Assembly (NCBI GenBank): GCA_002448395.1
Contig: DJXS01000067.1
Location: 15,793-48,775, forward strand
DNA: 32,983 bases
From: Lachnospiraceae bacterium UBA6998
GTDB lineage: Bacteria > Bacillota > Clostridia > Lachnospirales > Lachnospiraceae
Direction of reading: 5' to 3'
In this document: piece after piece, positions 7,247-15,646 of the stretch
How the letters are laid out: the number at the start of each line of letters is the position of its first letter
Position numbering within the stretch: position 1 is the stretch's first letter
The notes under the pieces: model-generated
What the model saw: only the letters and a program-made list of their open reading frames with translations
The model's database searches: none
Told to the model about the DNA's origin: nothing
Translations under genes and position numbers: made by a program

Positions 7247-8277
7247 TACTTATCACTGTCCATTTTCTTCAGCACCAATATCTGCCGCTGAATTCCGGCG
7301 TTGTCTTCAAGTATAAAGTAGTCCGTACCTTCCATGTCTATGACTTCCTGCTCATATTTCGCAATCATTTCATTCCATGACCGGTACGCCGGATCGCCTC
7401 TGTGATCCTCCAGACCATAGTTTTTCAGGACATGTTCACCGAGATAAGCCGTAATTTTCTCGGCTCCGAACACATTTACATGATCTCCTTTATCGTAAAA
7501 ATCATTTTCCCAGTCAATGCCTATCCTGTCCAGATCACAATTGAGGTCCACAAATTCCAGCCCGCGCTCTTTGGCCTCTTTCTCAAAGCGCCTGTGCACC
7601 GGAGTATTATAACACTTAGGTGATACAAAGCCGACAAGCACCAGTTTGATCCCGTTCTGCTCGCACAACTTCTGGATTTGTGTCAGCATGTGACCGTTCT
7701 CCCATTGCATCGGATAAGTATAGGGATCATCGGGATCATAATAAGGGACATCCCCCTTATATCCCACCACGGTCTCATCCACAAGAAACCCCTTGAAATA
7801 CTTGCGGATACTTCTGCCGTCGAAGCAAAACTTCCAAAATGAATGGTATTTGAGAAACGGAAACCTGTGCCCCAGTGCTGTCGACAGCCCATATCCCCAA
7901 GGATCCGTTCCATCAATCTCTCTGATCAGTCCGTGTGCCTCCAGCAGGACGACCTTGATCGGCTGTTTCTCAATTGCTTCCTTGATGCAGTAATAAGTCT
8001 CAACCGGCTTCTGCATCTCTTTTCCCGCGTTATAAGAAGTGATCCCGTAGTCACGATACAGGATCGGGGAACAGAAACCTGCGCCGCACAGGCTGTCACC
8101 AACGCAAAGGACATCGATCTGTCCTTCCTGTTCATTTGACAATTCTGCGACTCTTCTGTCGTAATAAATAACGCTTCCCCGGGCTGCCAGGTCTCCCCCG
8201 TTAAATACCAAAGATAATATTTCGAGCAGGACGACCAGCACCGCTCCGAAACACAATATTTTAAGCAAATTCTTCAT
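7246..8277 (-). CDS. Membrane-anchored SGNH-like protein, copy 2 of three
   Basis: The second tandem paralogue (343 aa) shares a single N-terminal membrane helix, EGQIDVLCVGDSL with Ser62, the DYGITSYNAGKEMQKPVETYY segment and GDHVN with Asp265-His266. It has diverged most in the middle (about 115-200), where the substrate-facing loops would lie, and has a different C-terminal tail. It is separated from copy 3 by 9 bases and overlaps copy 1 by one base. This points to one transcript and possibly coordinated or complementary roles. Enzymatic activity is inferred from motif conservation only. Confidence 0.75.
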   Translation of the reverse strand: MKNLLKILCFGAVLVVLLEILSLVFNGGDLAARGSVIYYDRRVAELSNEQEGQIDVLCVGDSLCGAGFCSPILYRDYGITSYNAGKEMQKPVETYYCIKEAIEKQPIKVVLLEAHGLIREIDGTDPWGYGLSTALGHRFPFLKYHSFWKFCFDGRSIRKYFKGFLVDETVVGYKGDVPYYDPDDPYTYPMQWENGHMLTQIQKLCEQNGIKLVLVGFVSPKCYNTPVHRRFEKEAKERGLEFVDLNCDLDRIGIDWENDFYDKGDHVNVFGAEKITAYLGEHVLKNYGLEDHRGDPAYRSWNEMIAKYEQEVIDMEGTDYFILEDNAGIQRQILVLKKMDSDK

Positions 8278-8286
8278 GTCAATTCG

Positions 8287-9279
8287 TCATCTGTTCTTTC
8301 CTATAGTCTTCTCGATCGTGGGATAACTTGTCCCCTCCATATCCTTCAGTTCCTGTTCATAGGCGGGAAGCATTTCGTCCCAGTTCCGGTACGCCGGATC
8401 GCCCCTGTGGTCAGTCAGGCCGCACTCGTCAGCCAGGTAATTGCCGAGATAGCGCGTCATCTTCTGACATCCGAAAAGATTCAGATGGTCCCCGCCGTCA
8501 AATGTATCCCGCGACCAGTCGATATAGACCTTATCCACGTCGTAGTTGGCGTCAAGATAATCTACACCGCACTCCTCGGCAAACTGTACCACCGCGTTGT
8601 GCAGACGTATATCATAACTCTTCGCGGAGACGCCGCTGTACAGCACCAGCTGTATATTATTCTTCCGGCAATAATCGAGCGCCAGCTTAAACAGAAGCTT
8701 CTGCCTGCTGTGGATCGGATAGATTTCCTTATCCGGGTACCAGTAATGCGGGCCGCCTGTATAAGGAATGCTCTCCTCGTTGACCAGATATCCTTTGAAA
8801 TACTTGCGGATCCCGGGTCCTTCCAGCCAGTTCTTCCAAATATAGTGGTACTTGATGAACGGAACCTTATACTTGAAAAACTCGGAAAAGAGCATGCCTC
8901 CGAAACTGATGATACTCTCGTCCTTGAACAGATTGTGGGCTTCCCAGAGTATTACCTTGATCGGCTGCCGCTTCGCGGCCTGCTTAATGTAAAAGAGCGA
9001 TTCCAAAGGCTTCTGCAGGTCCCGTCCCATATTGTATGCCGTATAGCCGTAGTCGCGGTACAGCTCCATGGGCGTCATGCCGACATTGCACAGACTGTCG
9101 CCGACATTAAGTACGTCGATCTGTCCGGGCATCTCCGCGTCCATACCGGCGATCCGGGCGTCACGGTCTGCTATATAGCCCTTTTCCACCCATTTCGCGC
9201 CGTCAAAAAAATATGACAGCACCCAGAGGATGATGAGCACTCCGGCTGTAAAGCCAATGATCTTAAATATGTTCTTCAT
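8287..9279 (-). CDS. Membrane-anchored SGNH-like protein, copy 3 of three
   Basis: The first gene of the triplet in transcription order encodes 330 aa. I prefer the ATG at 9279 to the adjoining GTG at 9282, because it aligns with the MKxxxKI openings of the two paralogues. The N-terminal anchor (about 5-25) is followed by GYIADRDARIAG, GQIDVLNVGDSL with Ser62, ILWEAHNLF, and GGDHLN with Asp264-His265. It lies 25 bases after the NifX/SlyD fusion gene, with which it is probably co-transcribed. Conserved WEAHNL and RKYFKGYLV segments are shared by all copies and may be family-specific. Confidence 0.75.
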   Translation of the reverse strand: MKNIFKIIGFTAGVLIILWVLSYFFDGAKWVEKGYIADRDARIAGMDAEMPGQIDVLNVGDSLCNVGMTPMELYRDYGYTAYNMGRDLQKPLESLFYIKQAAKRQPIKVILWEAHNLFKDESIISFGGMLFSEFFKYKVPFIKYHYIWKNWLEGPGIRKYFKGYLVNEESIPYTGGPHYWYPDKEIYPIHSRQKLLFKLALDYCRKNNIQLVLYSGVSAKSYDIRLHNAVVQFAEECGVDYLDANYDVDKVYIDWSRDTFDGGDHLNLFGCQKMTRYLGNYLADECGLTDHRGDPAYRNWDEMLPAYEQELKDMEGTSYPTIEKTIGKNR

Positions 9280-9304
9280 CACCTGCGTTCAGGACCTCAG
9301 CGTA

Positions 9305-10186
9305 TCATTCCTGTACTTCAATAAGTTCGATGTGGAAATTCAGTTCCCTGCCCGCCATCTCGTGATTGGCGTCCAAAGTGATCGTAGTATCGTCCTTGGC
9401 CGTAACTGTCACAGGGAAGGGCTGTCCCATCATATTTCTGAGATAAACTCTCTCTCCGACATTCAGGTTCTCTGAGCCGGGAAGCTGCGCGATCTCAATC
9501 GTGATGATCGCTTCAGGATCCTTGGGACCATAAGCCTCCTCGGGCATCAGATGCACATCCACAGCCTGGCCGACTTCCATATCCGCCACTGCCTTGTCAA
9601 AGCCCCTGATCATCATACCTGTGCCGCAGACAAAATCCAGAGTCTCTCCGCGGTCATAGGAAGAGTCAAACTGTGTGCCGTCGTCAAAGGTGCCTCTGTA
9701 GTGGACCCTGACACTCTTTCCCGCATTCTTTCCTTCCAGAGTGAGCTGCTGAGCGTGTCTGCCGCAGCATCCGCCGCCTTCACCGTGTTCTCCGCAGCAC
9801 TCGTGGTCCTCGCCGTCGTGATGGCCGCCGCAGCACTCGTCACCTTCTTCATGGTGATGGTGGTCACAGTTGGCACCGGTGTCCACAAGGTCGCCTCTCA
9901 GATAAGCCTCGACTGCCTCGTCAGCGTTTCCGGAAGCGCCTGCGCAGACTTCGATCCCCGCATTCTTGAGCGCGTTCAGGGCTCCGCCGCCCAGACCGCC
10001 GCAGATCAGTACCTGAATGTCGTTCCCGGCAAGAAGTCCTGCCAGCGCGCCGTGTCCGATCCCGTCGGAGCCGATCACTTCACTGGATACAACCTTTCCG
10101 TCTTCTACCTCATATACTTTAAAACTCTCTGTTCTTCCGAAATGCTGGAAGATATTCCCGTTTTCATATGTAACTGCAATCTTCAT
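9305..10186 (-). CDS. NifX-like / His-Cys-rich / SlyD-like FKBP fusion protein
   Basis: This 293-aa fusion has three parts. Residues 1-105 form a dinitrogenase Fe-Mo cofactor-type (NifX/NifB C-terminal) domain, seen in IAVTYENGNIFQHFGR and ICGGLGGGALNAL. Residues 107-144 are a metal-binding stretch packed with His, Cys, Glu and Gly (HHHHEEGDECCGGHH and similar). Residues 145-293 form a SlyD-type peptidyl-prolyl isomerase with its insert-in-flap domain, seen in VHYRGTFDDGTQFDSS, MEVGQ, PEEAYG and TLDANHEMAGREL. Classical SlyD carries its metal-rich part as a C-terminal tail; here it is the linker. A role in handling metal cofactors or chaperoning metalloproteins is inferred. The start at 10186, six codons inside the longest frame, has AAAGGAAC upstream. 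Confidence 0.85.
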   Translation of the reverse strand: MKIAVTYENGNIFQHFGRTESFKVYEVEDGKVVSSEVIGSDGIGHGALAGLLAGNDIQVLICGGLGGGALNALKNAGIEVCAGASGNADEAVEAYLRGDLVDTGANCDHHHHEEGDECCGGHHDGEDHECCGEHGEGGGCCGRHAQQLTLEGKNAGKSVRVHYRGTFDDGTQFDSSYDRGETLDFVCGTGMMIRGFDKAVADMEVGQAVDVHLMPEEAYGPKDPEAIITIEIAQLPGSENLNVGERVYLRNMMGQPFPVTVTAKDDTTITLDANHEMAGRELNFHIELIEVQE

Positions 10187-10227
10187 AAATGTTCCTTTCT
10201 GCACTCGTTTTCAAAGTCCGTCTTACT

Positions 10228-10236
10228 ATAGTAGCA
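10228..10236 (-). promoter_or_regulatory. Extended -10 promoter for the leftward operon
   Basis: On the minus strand TGC-TACTAT fits an extended -10 (TGnTAnnaT), about 42 bases before the start codon of the NifX/SlyD fusion. No convincing -35 is seen, which is compatible with an extended -10. Confidence 0.4.
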
Positions 10237-10325
10237 CATGACTATTCCGAGAAAAAGAGTGAAAATCCACGATTGCGCCCTATTGCTGTGTTTTGGCACA
10301 CTGTTCAATATACTTTTCCAAATGA

Positions 10326-10334
10326 TGGTATAAT
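10326..10334 (+). promoter_or_regulatory. Extended -10 promoter for the kinase gene
   Basis: TGG-TATAAT is a perfect consensus -10 with the extended TGn motif, 40 bases before the kinase ATG. The -35 region is poor. It faces away from the opposing operon promoter at 10228-10236, making this a divergent promoter region of under 190 bases. Confidence 0.6.
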
Positions 10335-10374
10335 ATACATGAAGTATTTTGTGATCACATTCAGGAGGACTACT

Positions 10375-11406
10375 ATGAGTCAAAATACAGTTCTTCTCCA
10401 GGGCCGTTACCGAGTCAAAAGTATACTGGGCACCGGAGGCTTCAGCACGATCTACCTTGCAGTGGATGAGACCACAGGGACCGAAGTGTCTATCAAAGAA
10501 TTTACCGCCGAGCATATGGACGGACTCGCGACAGTCCTGCGCGCTAACGCCTACGATATCGCCAACCGTTCCGAGCCGCAGCCGGTACCCGACCCTTCCG
10601 CCCTTTCCGGCGAGGAAAAGCTCTCCCGGGGCCTGATGCAGGTGCGCAGGGAGGCGCAGATGCTGGAGCTGTTCAGCAGCGTCCCCGGAGTTCCGGGCTG
10701 CTTTGGCACTTTTCAGGAAAACAACACCTTCTATCTCGTCAAGGAATACCTCGAAGGTATGACCTGTAAAGAATATGTAGACCGATTCCGCGGCCGCATG
10801 CCCTTCACTCTGGCGCTCTATATTATGAAGGGTACGCTGGAAATCCTGCAATCGATCCACAGCCAAGGGTTTATCCATTGCGACATCAGCCCTATCAACA
10901 GTTTCCTGTGCAGGGACGGCGGCGTTTATCTCATTGACTGGGGCAACGCCGCGGACTTAAACGGCAGTATGGAAGATCACGTGGTCCGGCAGGCGGTCAA
11001 CATACGCTATGCAGCGCCTGAACAGCAGATCAGCGGCCGCACGCTGACTCCCGCCACAGACCTCTACTGCCTGTGCGCCACGATCTACGACGCGATCTGC
11101 GGAGAACCTCCCAGAAAGTGCGTGGAGCGCCTGCGCGGTGAACCCCTCGTTCCGCCCGTTATACACGTCAGCGACCTTCCTGCCTTCGTAAACGATCTGC
11201 TCATGCGCGGACTTGAACTTGATCCCGCAGAGCGCCCGCAGAGCGCCGGAGAAATACTTGAGATCATTAACAGAGAAGTCGCTTTCAGCGTATCCCCCGT
11301 TCCGGGCACAGGCAACGCCTCCGTATCAGCGAAGCTTCTCAACGAAAAAAGGAGTCCTTTCGGTTTCCTGACTTCCCGAAGGAGCCGGAGGCCCACTTTA
11401 TTGTGA
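10375..11406 (+). CDS. Stand-alone Ser/Thr protein kinase, 343 aa
   Basis: The protein is a Hanks-type kinase domain with no membrane segment or sensor domain. Visible elements are the glycine loop GTGGFSTIY (19-27), the ATP lysine K41 (VSIKEF), the helix-C glutamate E93, the catalytic loop HCDISPIN with D170 and N175, the metal-binding DWG (D188) in place of DFG, and APEQ followed by DLYCLCATIY. The HCDIS loop lacks the lysine of the HRDLK consensus, as in several clostridial kinases. The ATG at 10375 is chosen because AGGAGG lies 7 bases upstream. The gene is monocistronic, ending at a shared hairpin. Targets are unknown. Confidence 0.88.
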   Translation: MSQNTVLLQGRYRVKSILGTGGFSTIYLAVDETTGTEVSIKEFTAEHMDGLATVLRANAYDIANRSEPQPVPDPSALSGEEKLSRGLMQVRREAQMLELFSSVPGVPGCFGTFQENNTFYLVKEYLEGMTCKEYVDRFRGRMPFTLALYIMKGTLEILQSIHSQGFIHCDISPINSFLCRDGGVYLIDWGNAADLNGSMEDHVVRQAVNIRYAAPEQQISGRTLTPATDLYCLCATIYDAICGEPPRKCVERLRGEPLVPPVIHVSDLPAFVNDLLMRGLELDPAERPQSAGEILEIINREVAFSVSPVPGTGNASVSAKLLNEKRSPFGFLTSRRSRRPTLL

Positions 11407-11434
11407 TCGGCCGGATGCTGTATTTCAAAGAAAA

Positions 11435-11482
11435 AGGCTGTGGAGAAATGAGTTCTGTATCAAACTCATCTCTTCACAGCCT
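11435..11482. terminator. Bidirectional terminator between kinase and thioesterase genes
   Basis: A long hairpin (AGGCTGTGGAGAAATGAGTT against AACTCATCTCTTCACAGCCT, with small bulges) is flanked by A-rich sequence on the left and CTTTGTCGTCTT on the right. It lies between two convergent genes and can serve both. Confidence 0.75.
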
Positions 11483-11500
11483 CTTTGTCGTCTTATAAGG

Positions 11501-12034
11501 TCAGAATCCGATGTCCTTTCTGGACTTGCGGTTGTTGCGGCGCAGAAGGGCACCGTCCCAGCGCGCCTTTTCAGCCACGGTGTTCACCTCCAGTCCATAG
11601 GGGATCGGCAGAGGACGTCCCTTCTCGTCGATGGCCACATAGGTCAGAAATGCCCGGTTGATGATATGGCGCAGTCCCTCCTTGTCCTCAATAAAGGAGT
11701 CGACCCTGACTTCGCAGGAAGAGCGGCCGACATAGGTGACGCGGCCTAACAGGACAAGACGGTCGGCGAGATATGCGCCGCGCTTGAAAGTGAGGTTGTC
11801 TATGGAAGCAGTGGTCACCGCGAGTCCTGTATGGCGGCTGGCACAGGCGCCGGCCACTTCGTCGATCCAGGAGACGAGCTGTCCGCCGAACAATCTTCCC
11901 GTGGGGTTGATATTCTCATAGCGTATCGTGTATACATTCTCAACCTGCGAAAATTCCACGCTCCTCTTGGGACGGGGATCACTGGCTCCGTAATCCGTTC
12001 CGGTATTGCCGAGTCCTGCATGTAAATCGCTCAT
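11501..12034 (-). CDS. Acyl-CoA thioesterase, hotdog fold (YciA/BFIT-like)
   Basis: This 177-aa hotdog-fold thioesterase probably cleaves acyl-CoA to free acid and CoA. The diagnostic region NPTGRLFGGQLVSWIDEVAGACASRHTG carries the family's Asn/Asp and G-G-x-L-x-x-x-x-D/E active-site helix. VTTASIDNLTFKRGAYLADRLVLLGRVTYVGRSS gives the central strands. A 30-residue polar N-terminal extension precedes the domain. AGGAGGG lies upstream of the ATG at 12034. It is a single gene, convergent with the kinase gene. Chain-length preference cannot be read from sequence. Confidence 0.85.
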   Translation of the reverse strand: MSDLHAGLGNTGTDYGASDPRPKRSVEFSQVENVYTIRYENINPTGRLFGGQLVSWIDEVAGACASRHTGLAVTTASIDNLTFKRGAYLADRLVLLGRVTYVGRSSCEVRVDSFIEDKEGLRHIINRAFLTYVAIDEKGRPLPIPYGLEVNTVAEKARWDGALLRRNNRKSRKDIGF

Positions 12035-12208
12035 TTTTCCCTCCTGTTCCTAAAGCGGGTATGGACGTCTGTGCCCTTTATTATATATGATTTCGGGGAT
12101 GCGCGAAAGTGCCTGCCCTTGCGCATTATGTGCTTTTATGATACGCTCTTGAACATGAAATCATATGTTTTTCGTTTCCTGATTTTAGAAGGAGTGTGAT
12201 TAGGTCTT

Positions 12209-13633
12209 ATGGACGATGGCAGTCAATCAACATGGCTGATCGTAATTCTGTTGCTATTCGCCGCAATGTTTTTCGCAGTAACGGAGACCGCTTTTGCGTC
12301 AGTGTCCCGTGTGCGTCTCAAGACAGACGCAGAGAGAGGGGACAAACGTGCCGATACGGCTCTGTATGTGACGGATCACTTTGACCGGGCGATCACGACT
12401 CTCCTGATCTGTACTAATATTGTGCACATCGCGACAGCCTCCATTGTGACAGTATATGTCACCAAACGGTGGGGCGTTTCCGCAGTTTCCATTTCCACAC
12501 TGGTAACCACGCTGGTAGTGTTTTTCTTCGGAGAGATGCTGCCTAAAAGTGTTGCGCGAAAATACAGCGAGCCCATCAGTCTTGCGACGGCGGGCACTCT
12601 GCGTGCGATCATGACGATCCTTAAACCCTTCGCTGCACTGCTTACGATGATCGGTAATGCCGCGGCGAAAGCTTCGAAGGGCGAAGACGAGACGTCAGTC
12701 ACGGAAAATGATATCTACGACATCATTGAGGACATGACCGAGGAAGGGACGATCAATGAGGAACAGAGCGAGCTCATCTCCTCTGCGCTCCAGTTCGGCG
12801 ACGTGACTGTGGAGAGTATTCTGACGCCCCGCATGGATGTGGCGGCTATTGACATCAGTATGCCCCAGGATGAGATCCTGCAGTTTATCAAGGAGCAGAA
12901 TCACAGCCGCCTGCCGGTATACGAGGGAAGCATCGACAATATCATCGGTATTCTGCACATCCGCAGATATATCCGATACTACATACGTATAGGAAAGGCC
13001 CTGGATATCAGGCCCCTTCTCTACGAGCCCTTCTTTGTCCATCAGTCGACCAAGATTGATGATCTTCTGACGATCATGTCGAGGAACAAGATCAACCTCG
13101 CCGTGGTAACTGACAACTACGGAGGGACCCTCGGCATTGTGACGGATGAGGATATTCTTGAAGAACTTGTGGGAGAGATCTGGGACGAGGACGACCGCGC
13201 GGTGCGCAACGTTGTCCCCATGACGGATGGCTCCTACAGTGTCAACCCCGAAGAGCAGGTGCTGGATGTCCTGGACGAACTCGGCGTCGATTATACCGAG
13301 GAGCAGGAGGAAAGCATCGGATATAAGCTCATGAACGAGCTTGCTTACGAGGCCTTTCCGTCAATTCCTGTGGCGGGGGACAGTTTCCACTATCTGGGCA
13401 CCAAGATCTCCGTTCTTGTCATGCGCCACAACAGGATCATGCGCCTTAAGGTCCGCAGACTCACAACAGAGGAACTCAAAGAGGACCGCAAGATCGCCGA
13501 GAACGACGACAACCCCGAAGAACTTCGGGAAAACTACGAGGGCTTTGCCAAAGGCGAGGCATACGCTGTCCAGCAGGCCAAAAACAAGCACTACGCGAAG
13601 GCCATGCGCCCTTCCGCAAGAGAGGGGAGGTGA
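12209..13633 (+). CDS. CNNM/CBS-pair membrane protein (HlyC/CorC family), copy 1
   Basis: This 474-aa integral membrane protein has an N-terminal DUF21/CNNM transmembrane domain (about 5-150) with FFAVTETAFASVSRVRLK and FFGEMLPKSVARK. Two CBS domains follow (about 210-330; LTPRMDVAAID, RLPVYEGSIDNIIGILHIRRYI and NLAVVTDNYGGTLGIVTDEDILEELVGEI). A CorC/HlyC C-terminal transporter-associated domain comes next, with a charged tail. The family is linked to divalent-cation (Mg2+) export or sensing; the older hemolysin name is misleading. The AAGGAG element is rather far (about 14 bases) from the ATG, so initiation may be weak. The next gene follows after 7 bases. Confidence 0.88.
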   Translation: MDDGSQSTWLIVILLLFAAMFFAVTETAFASVSRVRLKTDAERGDKRADTALYVTDHFDRAITTLLICTNIVHIATASIVTVYVTKRWGVSAVSISTLVTTLVVFFFGEMLPKSVARKYSEPISLATAGTLRAIMTILKPFAALLTMIGNAAAKASKGEDETSVTENDIYDIIEDMTEEGTINEEQSELISSALQFGDVTVESILTPRMDVAAIDISMPQDEILQFIKEQNHSRLPVYEGSIDNIIGILHIRRYIRYYIRIGKALDIRPLLYEPFFVHQSTKIDDLLTIMSRNKINLAVVTDNYGGTLGIVTDEDILEELVGEIWDEDDRAVRNVVPMTDGSYSVNPEEQVLDVLDELGVDYTEEQEESIGYKLMNELAYEAFPSIPVAGDSFHYLGTKISVLVMRHNRIMRLKVRRLTTEELKEDRKIAENDDNPEELRENYEGFAKGEAYAVQQAKNKHYAKAMRPSAREGR

Positions 13634-13640
13634 CGCGTAG

Positions 13641-14894
13641 ATGGATCTGTATATTTATATTATAGGAATTATTGTCTGCGTCATGCTCTCGGCATTCTTC
13701 TCCGCGTCAGAGATGTCCTATTCCGCCTGCAACAAGGTACGCCTTGAGCACGAGCGGGACAACGGGAACAAAAAAGCGGGGATCGCCGCGAAGATCGCAA
13801 GTAAGTTTGACGACGCCCTCTCCACGATTCTGGTAGGAAATAACCTGGTGAACATTGCCGCATCTTCCATGGGGTCGGTCGCGGTGATGATGACGCTGGG
13901 CGAGCACTACACCTGGGTCTCAACGGCACTGATCACGGTGGCAGTCATTATTTTCGGCGAGACCATTCCCAAGATCACAGCCAAGAAGAACGCGACCAGA
14001 TTCGCGCTCTCTTTCGCCTACCCGATCAGGGCGCTGATGATCATCCTAAAACCTGTGACTTTCGTCGTGGTAGGGCTGGTCAATCTGATCACCCGCCTGC
14101 TGCCGGATATAGAGGACACGGACAGCGACGCGGCTCTGGAGGAGCTGCATACGATGATCGACATGGCGGAGGACGAGGATGTCCTTGATGAGGACGCATC
14201 GGAACTTGTCAGCGCGGCGATCGACTTCGCGGACATCTCGGCGTCGGAAGTCATGACAGCCAGAGTGGATATAGTGGCGATCGACATCGACGACCCGTGG
14301 GAAGAGATCCTGCGGACCATCGACTCCTCCCCCTATACCAGAATCCCTGTCTATGAGGACAGCATAGACCACATTATCGGCATTCTGTCCCTGAACCGCT
14401 TCCTCAAGGCGATGATCGACAACGACAAGGTTGAGATACGCTCTCTCCTGCTTCCCACCTGCTACGTTTACAAGACCATGAAGCTCCCCGCGGTGCTCTC
14501 CTCTCTTAGAAACGCGCAGCAGCACATCGCGGTGGTGACCGACGAATACGGCGGAACGCTGGGTGTGGTCTCCATGGAGGACGTTCTGGAGCAGCTGGTC
14601 GGAGATATCTGGGATGAGACCGACACGGTGGAAAAGGATGTCGTGAAACAGGGCGACGGAAAGTACGAACTGGACGGCGACACGCCGATCTACGAGTTCC
14701 TGGAGCTCATGGGATGGAAAGAGGATGACTTCGATTTCGATTCCGAGACCGTCGGCGGCTGGTGCATCGAGTACAACAACGGATTTCCCAATGTCAACAG
14801 CACGTTCAGATACAAAGATATCGAAGTGACGATCATGGAAGTGTCGAAGCGAAGAGTCAGACGTGTGAAGGTGCAGGTTAAGAGAGAAGAATAA
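13641..14894 (+). CDS. CNNM/CBS-pair membrane protein (HlyC/CorC family), copy 2
   Basis: The second tandem member (417 aa) has the same layout: CNNM membrane domain (FFSASEMSYSACNKVRLE, IFGETIPKITAKK), CBS pair (MTARVDIVAID, RIPVYEDSIDHIIGILSLNRFL, HIAVVTDEYGGTLGVVSMEDVLEQLVGDIWDE) and CorC/HlyC domain. It lacks the long charged tail of copy 1. A strong GGAGGTGA ribosome site sits 9 bases before the ATG at 13641. The two genes form an operon closed by the terminator at 14908-14937. Paralogue pairs of this kind may form heterodimers through their CBS domains (inference). Confidence 0.88.
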   Translation: MDLYIYIIGIIVCVMLSAFFSASEMSYSACNKVRLEHERDNGNKKAGIAAKIASKFDDALSTILVGNNLVNIAASSMGSVAVMMTLGEHYTWVSTALITVAVIIFGETIPKITAKKNATRFALSFAYPIRALMIILKPVTFVVVGLVNLITRLLPDIEDTDSDAALEELHTMIDMAEDEDVLDEDASELVSAAIDFADISASEVMTARVDIVAIDIDDPWEEILRTIDSSPYTRIPVYEDSIDHIIGILSLNRFLKAMIDNDKVEIRSLLLPTCYVYKTMKLPAVLSSLRNAQQHIAVVTDEYGGTLGVVSMEDVLEQLVGDIWDETDTVEKDVVKQGDGKYELDGDTPIYEFLELMGWKEDDFDFDSETVGGWCIEYNNGFPNVNSTFRYKDIEVTIMEVSKRRVRRVKVQVKREE

Positions 14895-14907
14895 AGTCAT
14901 TAACAAA

Positions 14908-14937
14908 GGGCGCCGCATTAAGCAGCGCCCCTTTTTT
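14908..14937 (+). terminator. Terminator of the CNNM operon
   Basis: The stem GGGCGC / GCGCCC encloses CGCATTAAGCA and is followed by CTTTTTT, 14 bases past the stop codon. Confidence 0.85.
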
Positions 14938-14977
14938 ATGCCCTTTTTGTCTTTTCGGGATCTGATGCTCATCGCGA

Positions 14978-15646
14978 TCATTTCGCCGCGTGAAGCGCGA
15001 AGTCCCGAAATCTCTCCCAGTTCTCAAGAGAATGGAGGTAGAGTCCGCTCTCCTCCCGAATCGCGGTATTGTCGGAACTGCTGGCCGCATCATATACGCC
15101 CACCGTCACAAATCCCGCGCTGTTTGCCGTCCGAATGGCGTGGATCACATCTTCGAACACAAATATATCCGCCGGTTCCAGACCCATGCGATCAGCCGCC
15201 AGCAGGAAGATCCTCGGGTCGCTCTTTCCGGCCCCTGCCTCCTCGCAGGTGATCATCCCGTCAAAATATTCATACAGCCCCAGTCTCTTCAGAGCCGCAC
15301 GGACGTGTTCCCGGTTGCTCGAAGTCGCCAGATACATCGGTATACCCCTCGACGAGAGCTGCCGCAGGAAGCTGTCCGCGCCGGGTTTAGCCTGCGCCTG
15401 ATAGAAATAAAAGTCGCGGATCACACCCAGAATTCCGTCTTTGATCTCCTGTTCCGACAGAGCAAGCCCATAAGCCGACTTCAGATAGGCTGCTCCCTCG
15501 TCAAGGCTCATACGGAACATGATCTCATTAAGGCCGGGTTCAGCTTTCACGCCAAGACCCGAGAGGAACCTCTCCGACGCGTCGTCCCAGATGGGCATGG
15601 AATCCAGCAGTGTTCCGTCAACATCGAAGATCGCCCCTTTATTCAT
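14978..15646 (-). CDS. HAD-superfamily phosphatase (beta-phosphoglucomutase-like), thi operon
   Basis: This 222-aa haloacid dehalogenase-type hydrolase has motif I DVDGT (nucleophile Asp8, general acid Asp10), motif II LATSS (Ser110), motif III lysine K141 in GAGKSDP and motif IV FEDVIHA (Glu165, Asp166). The alpha-helical cap at 15-85 makes it subclass IA, the phosphoglucomutase/phosphatase group. It overlaps the end of thiE by 8 bases and is the last gene of the riboswitch-led operon. A thiamine-phosphate phosphatase or other thiamine-salvage step is a reasonable inference; a general sugar-phosphate phosphatase is the alternative. Confidence 0.85.
   Translation of the reverse strand: MNKGAIFDVDGTLLDSMPIWDDASERFLSGLGVKAEPGLNEIMFRMSLDEGAAYLKSAYGLALSEQEIKDGILGVIRDFYFYQAQAKPGADSFLRQLSSRGIPMYLATSSNREHVRAALKRLGLYEYFDGMITCEEAGAGKSDPRIFLLAADRMGLEPADIFVFEDVIHAIRTANSAGFVTVGVYDAASSSDNTAIREESGLYLHSLENWERFRDFALHAAK

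Noticed and set aside
10183..10878. 231-codon frame antisense to the kinase start
   Set aside because: It overlaps two promoters and the kinase N-terminal lobe, with no recognisable domain or ribosome site.
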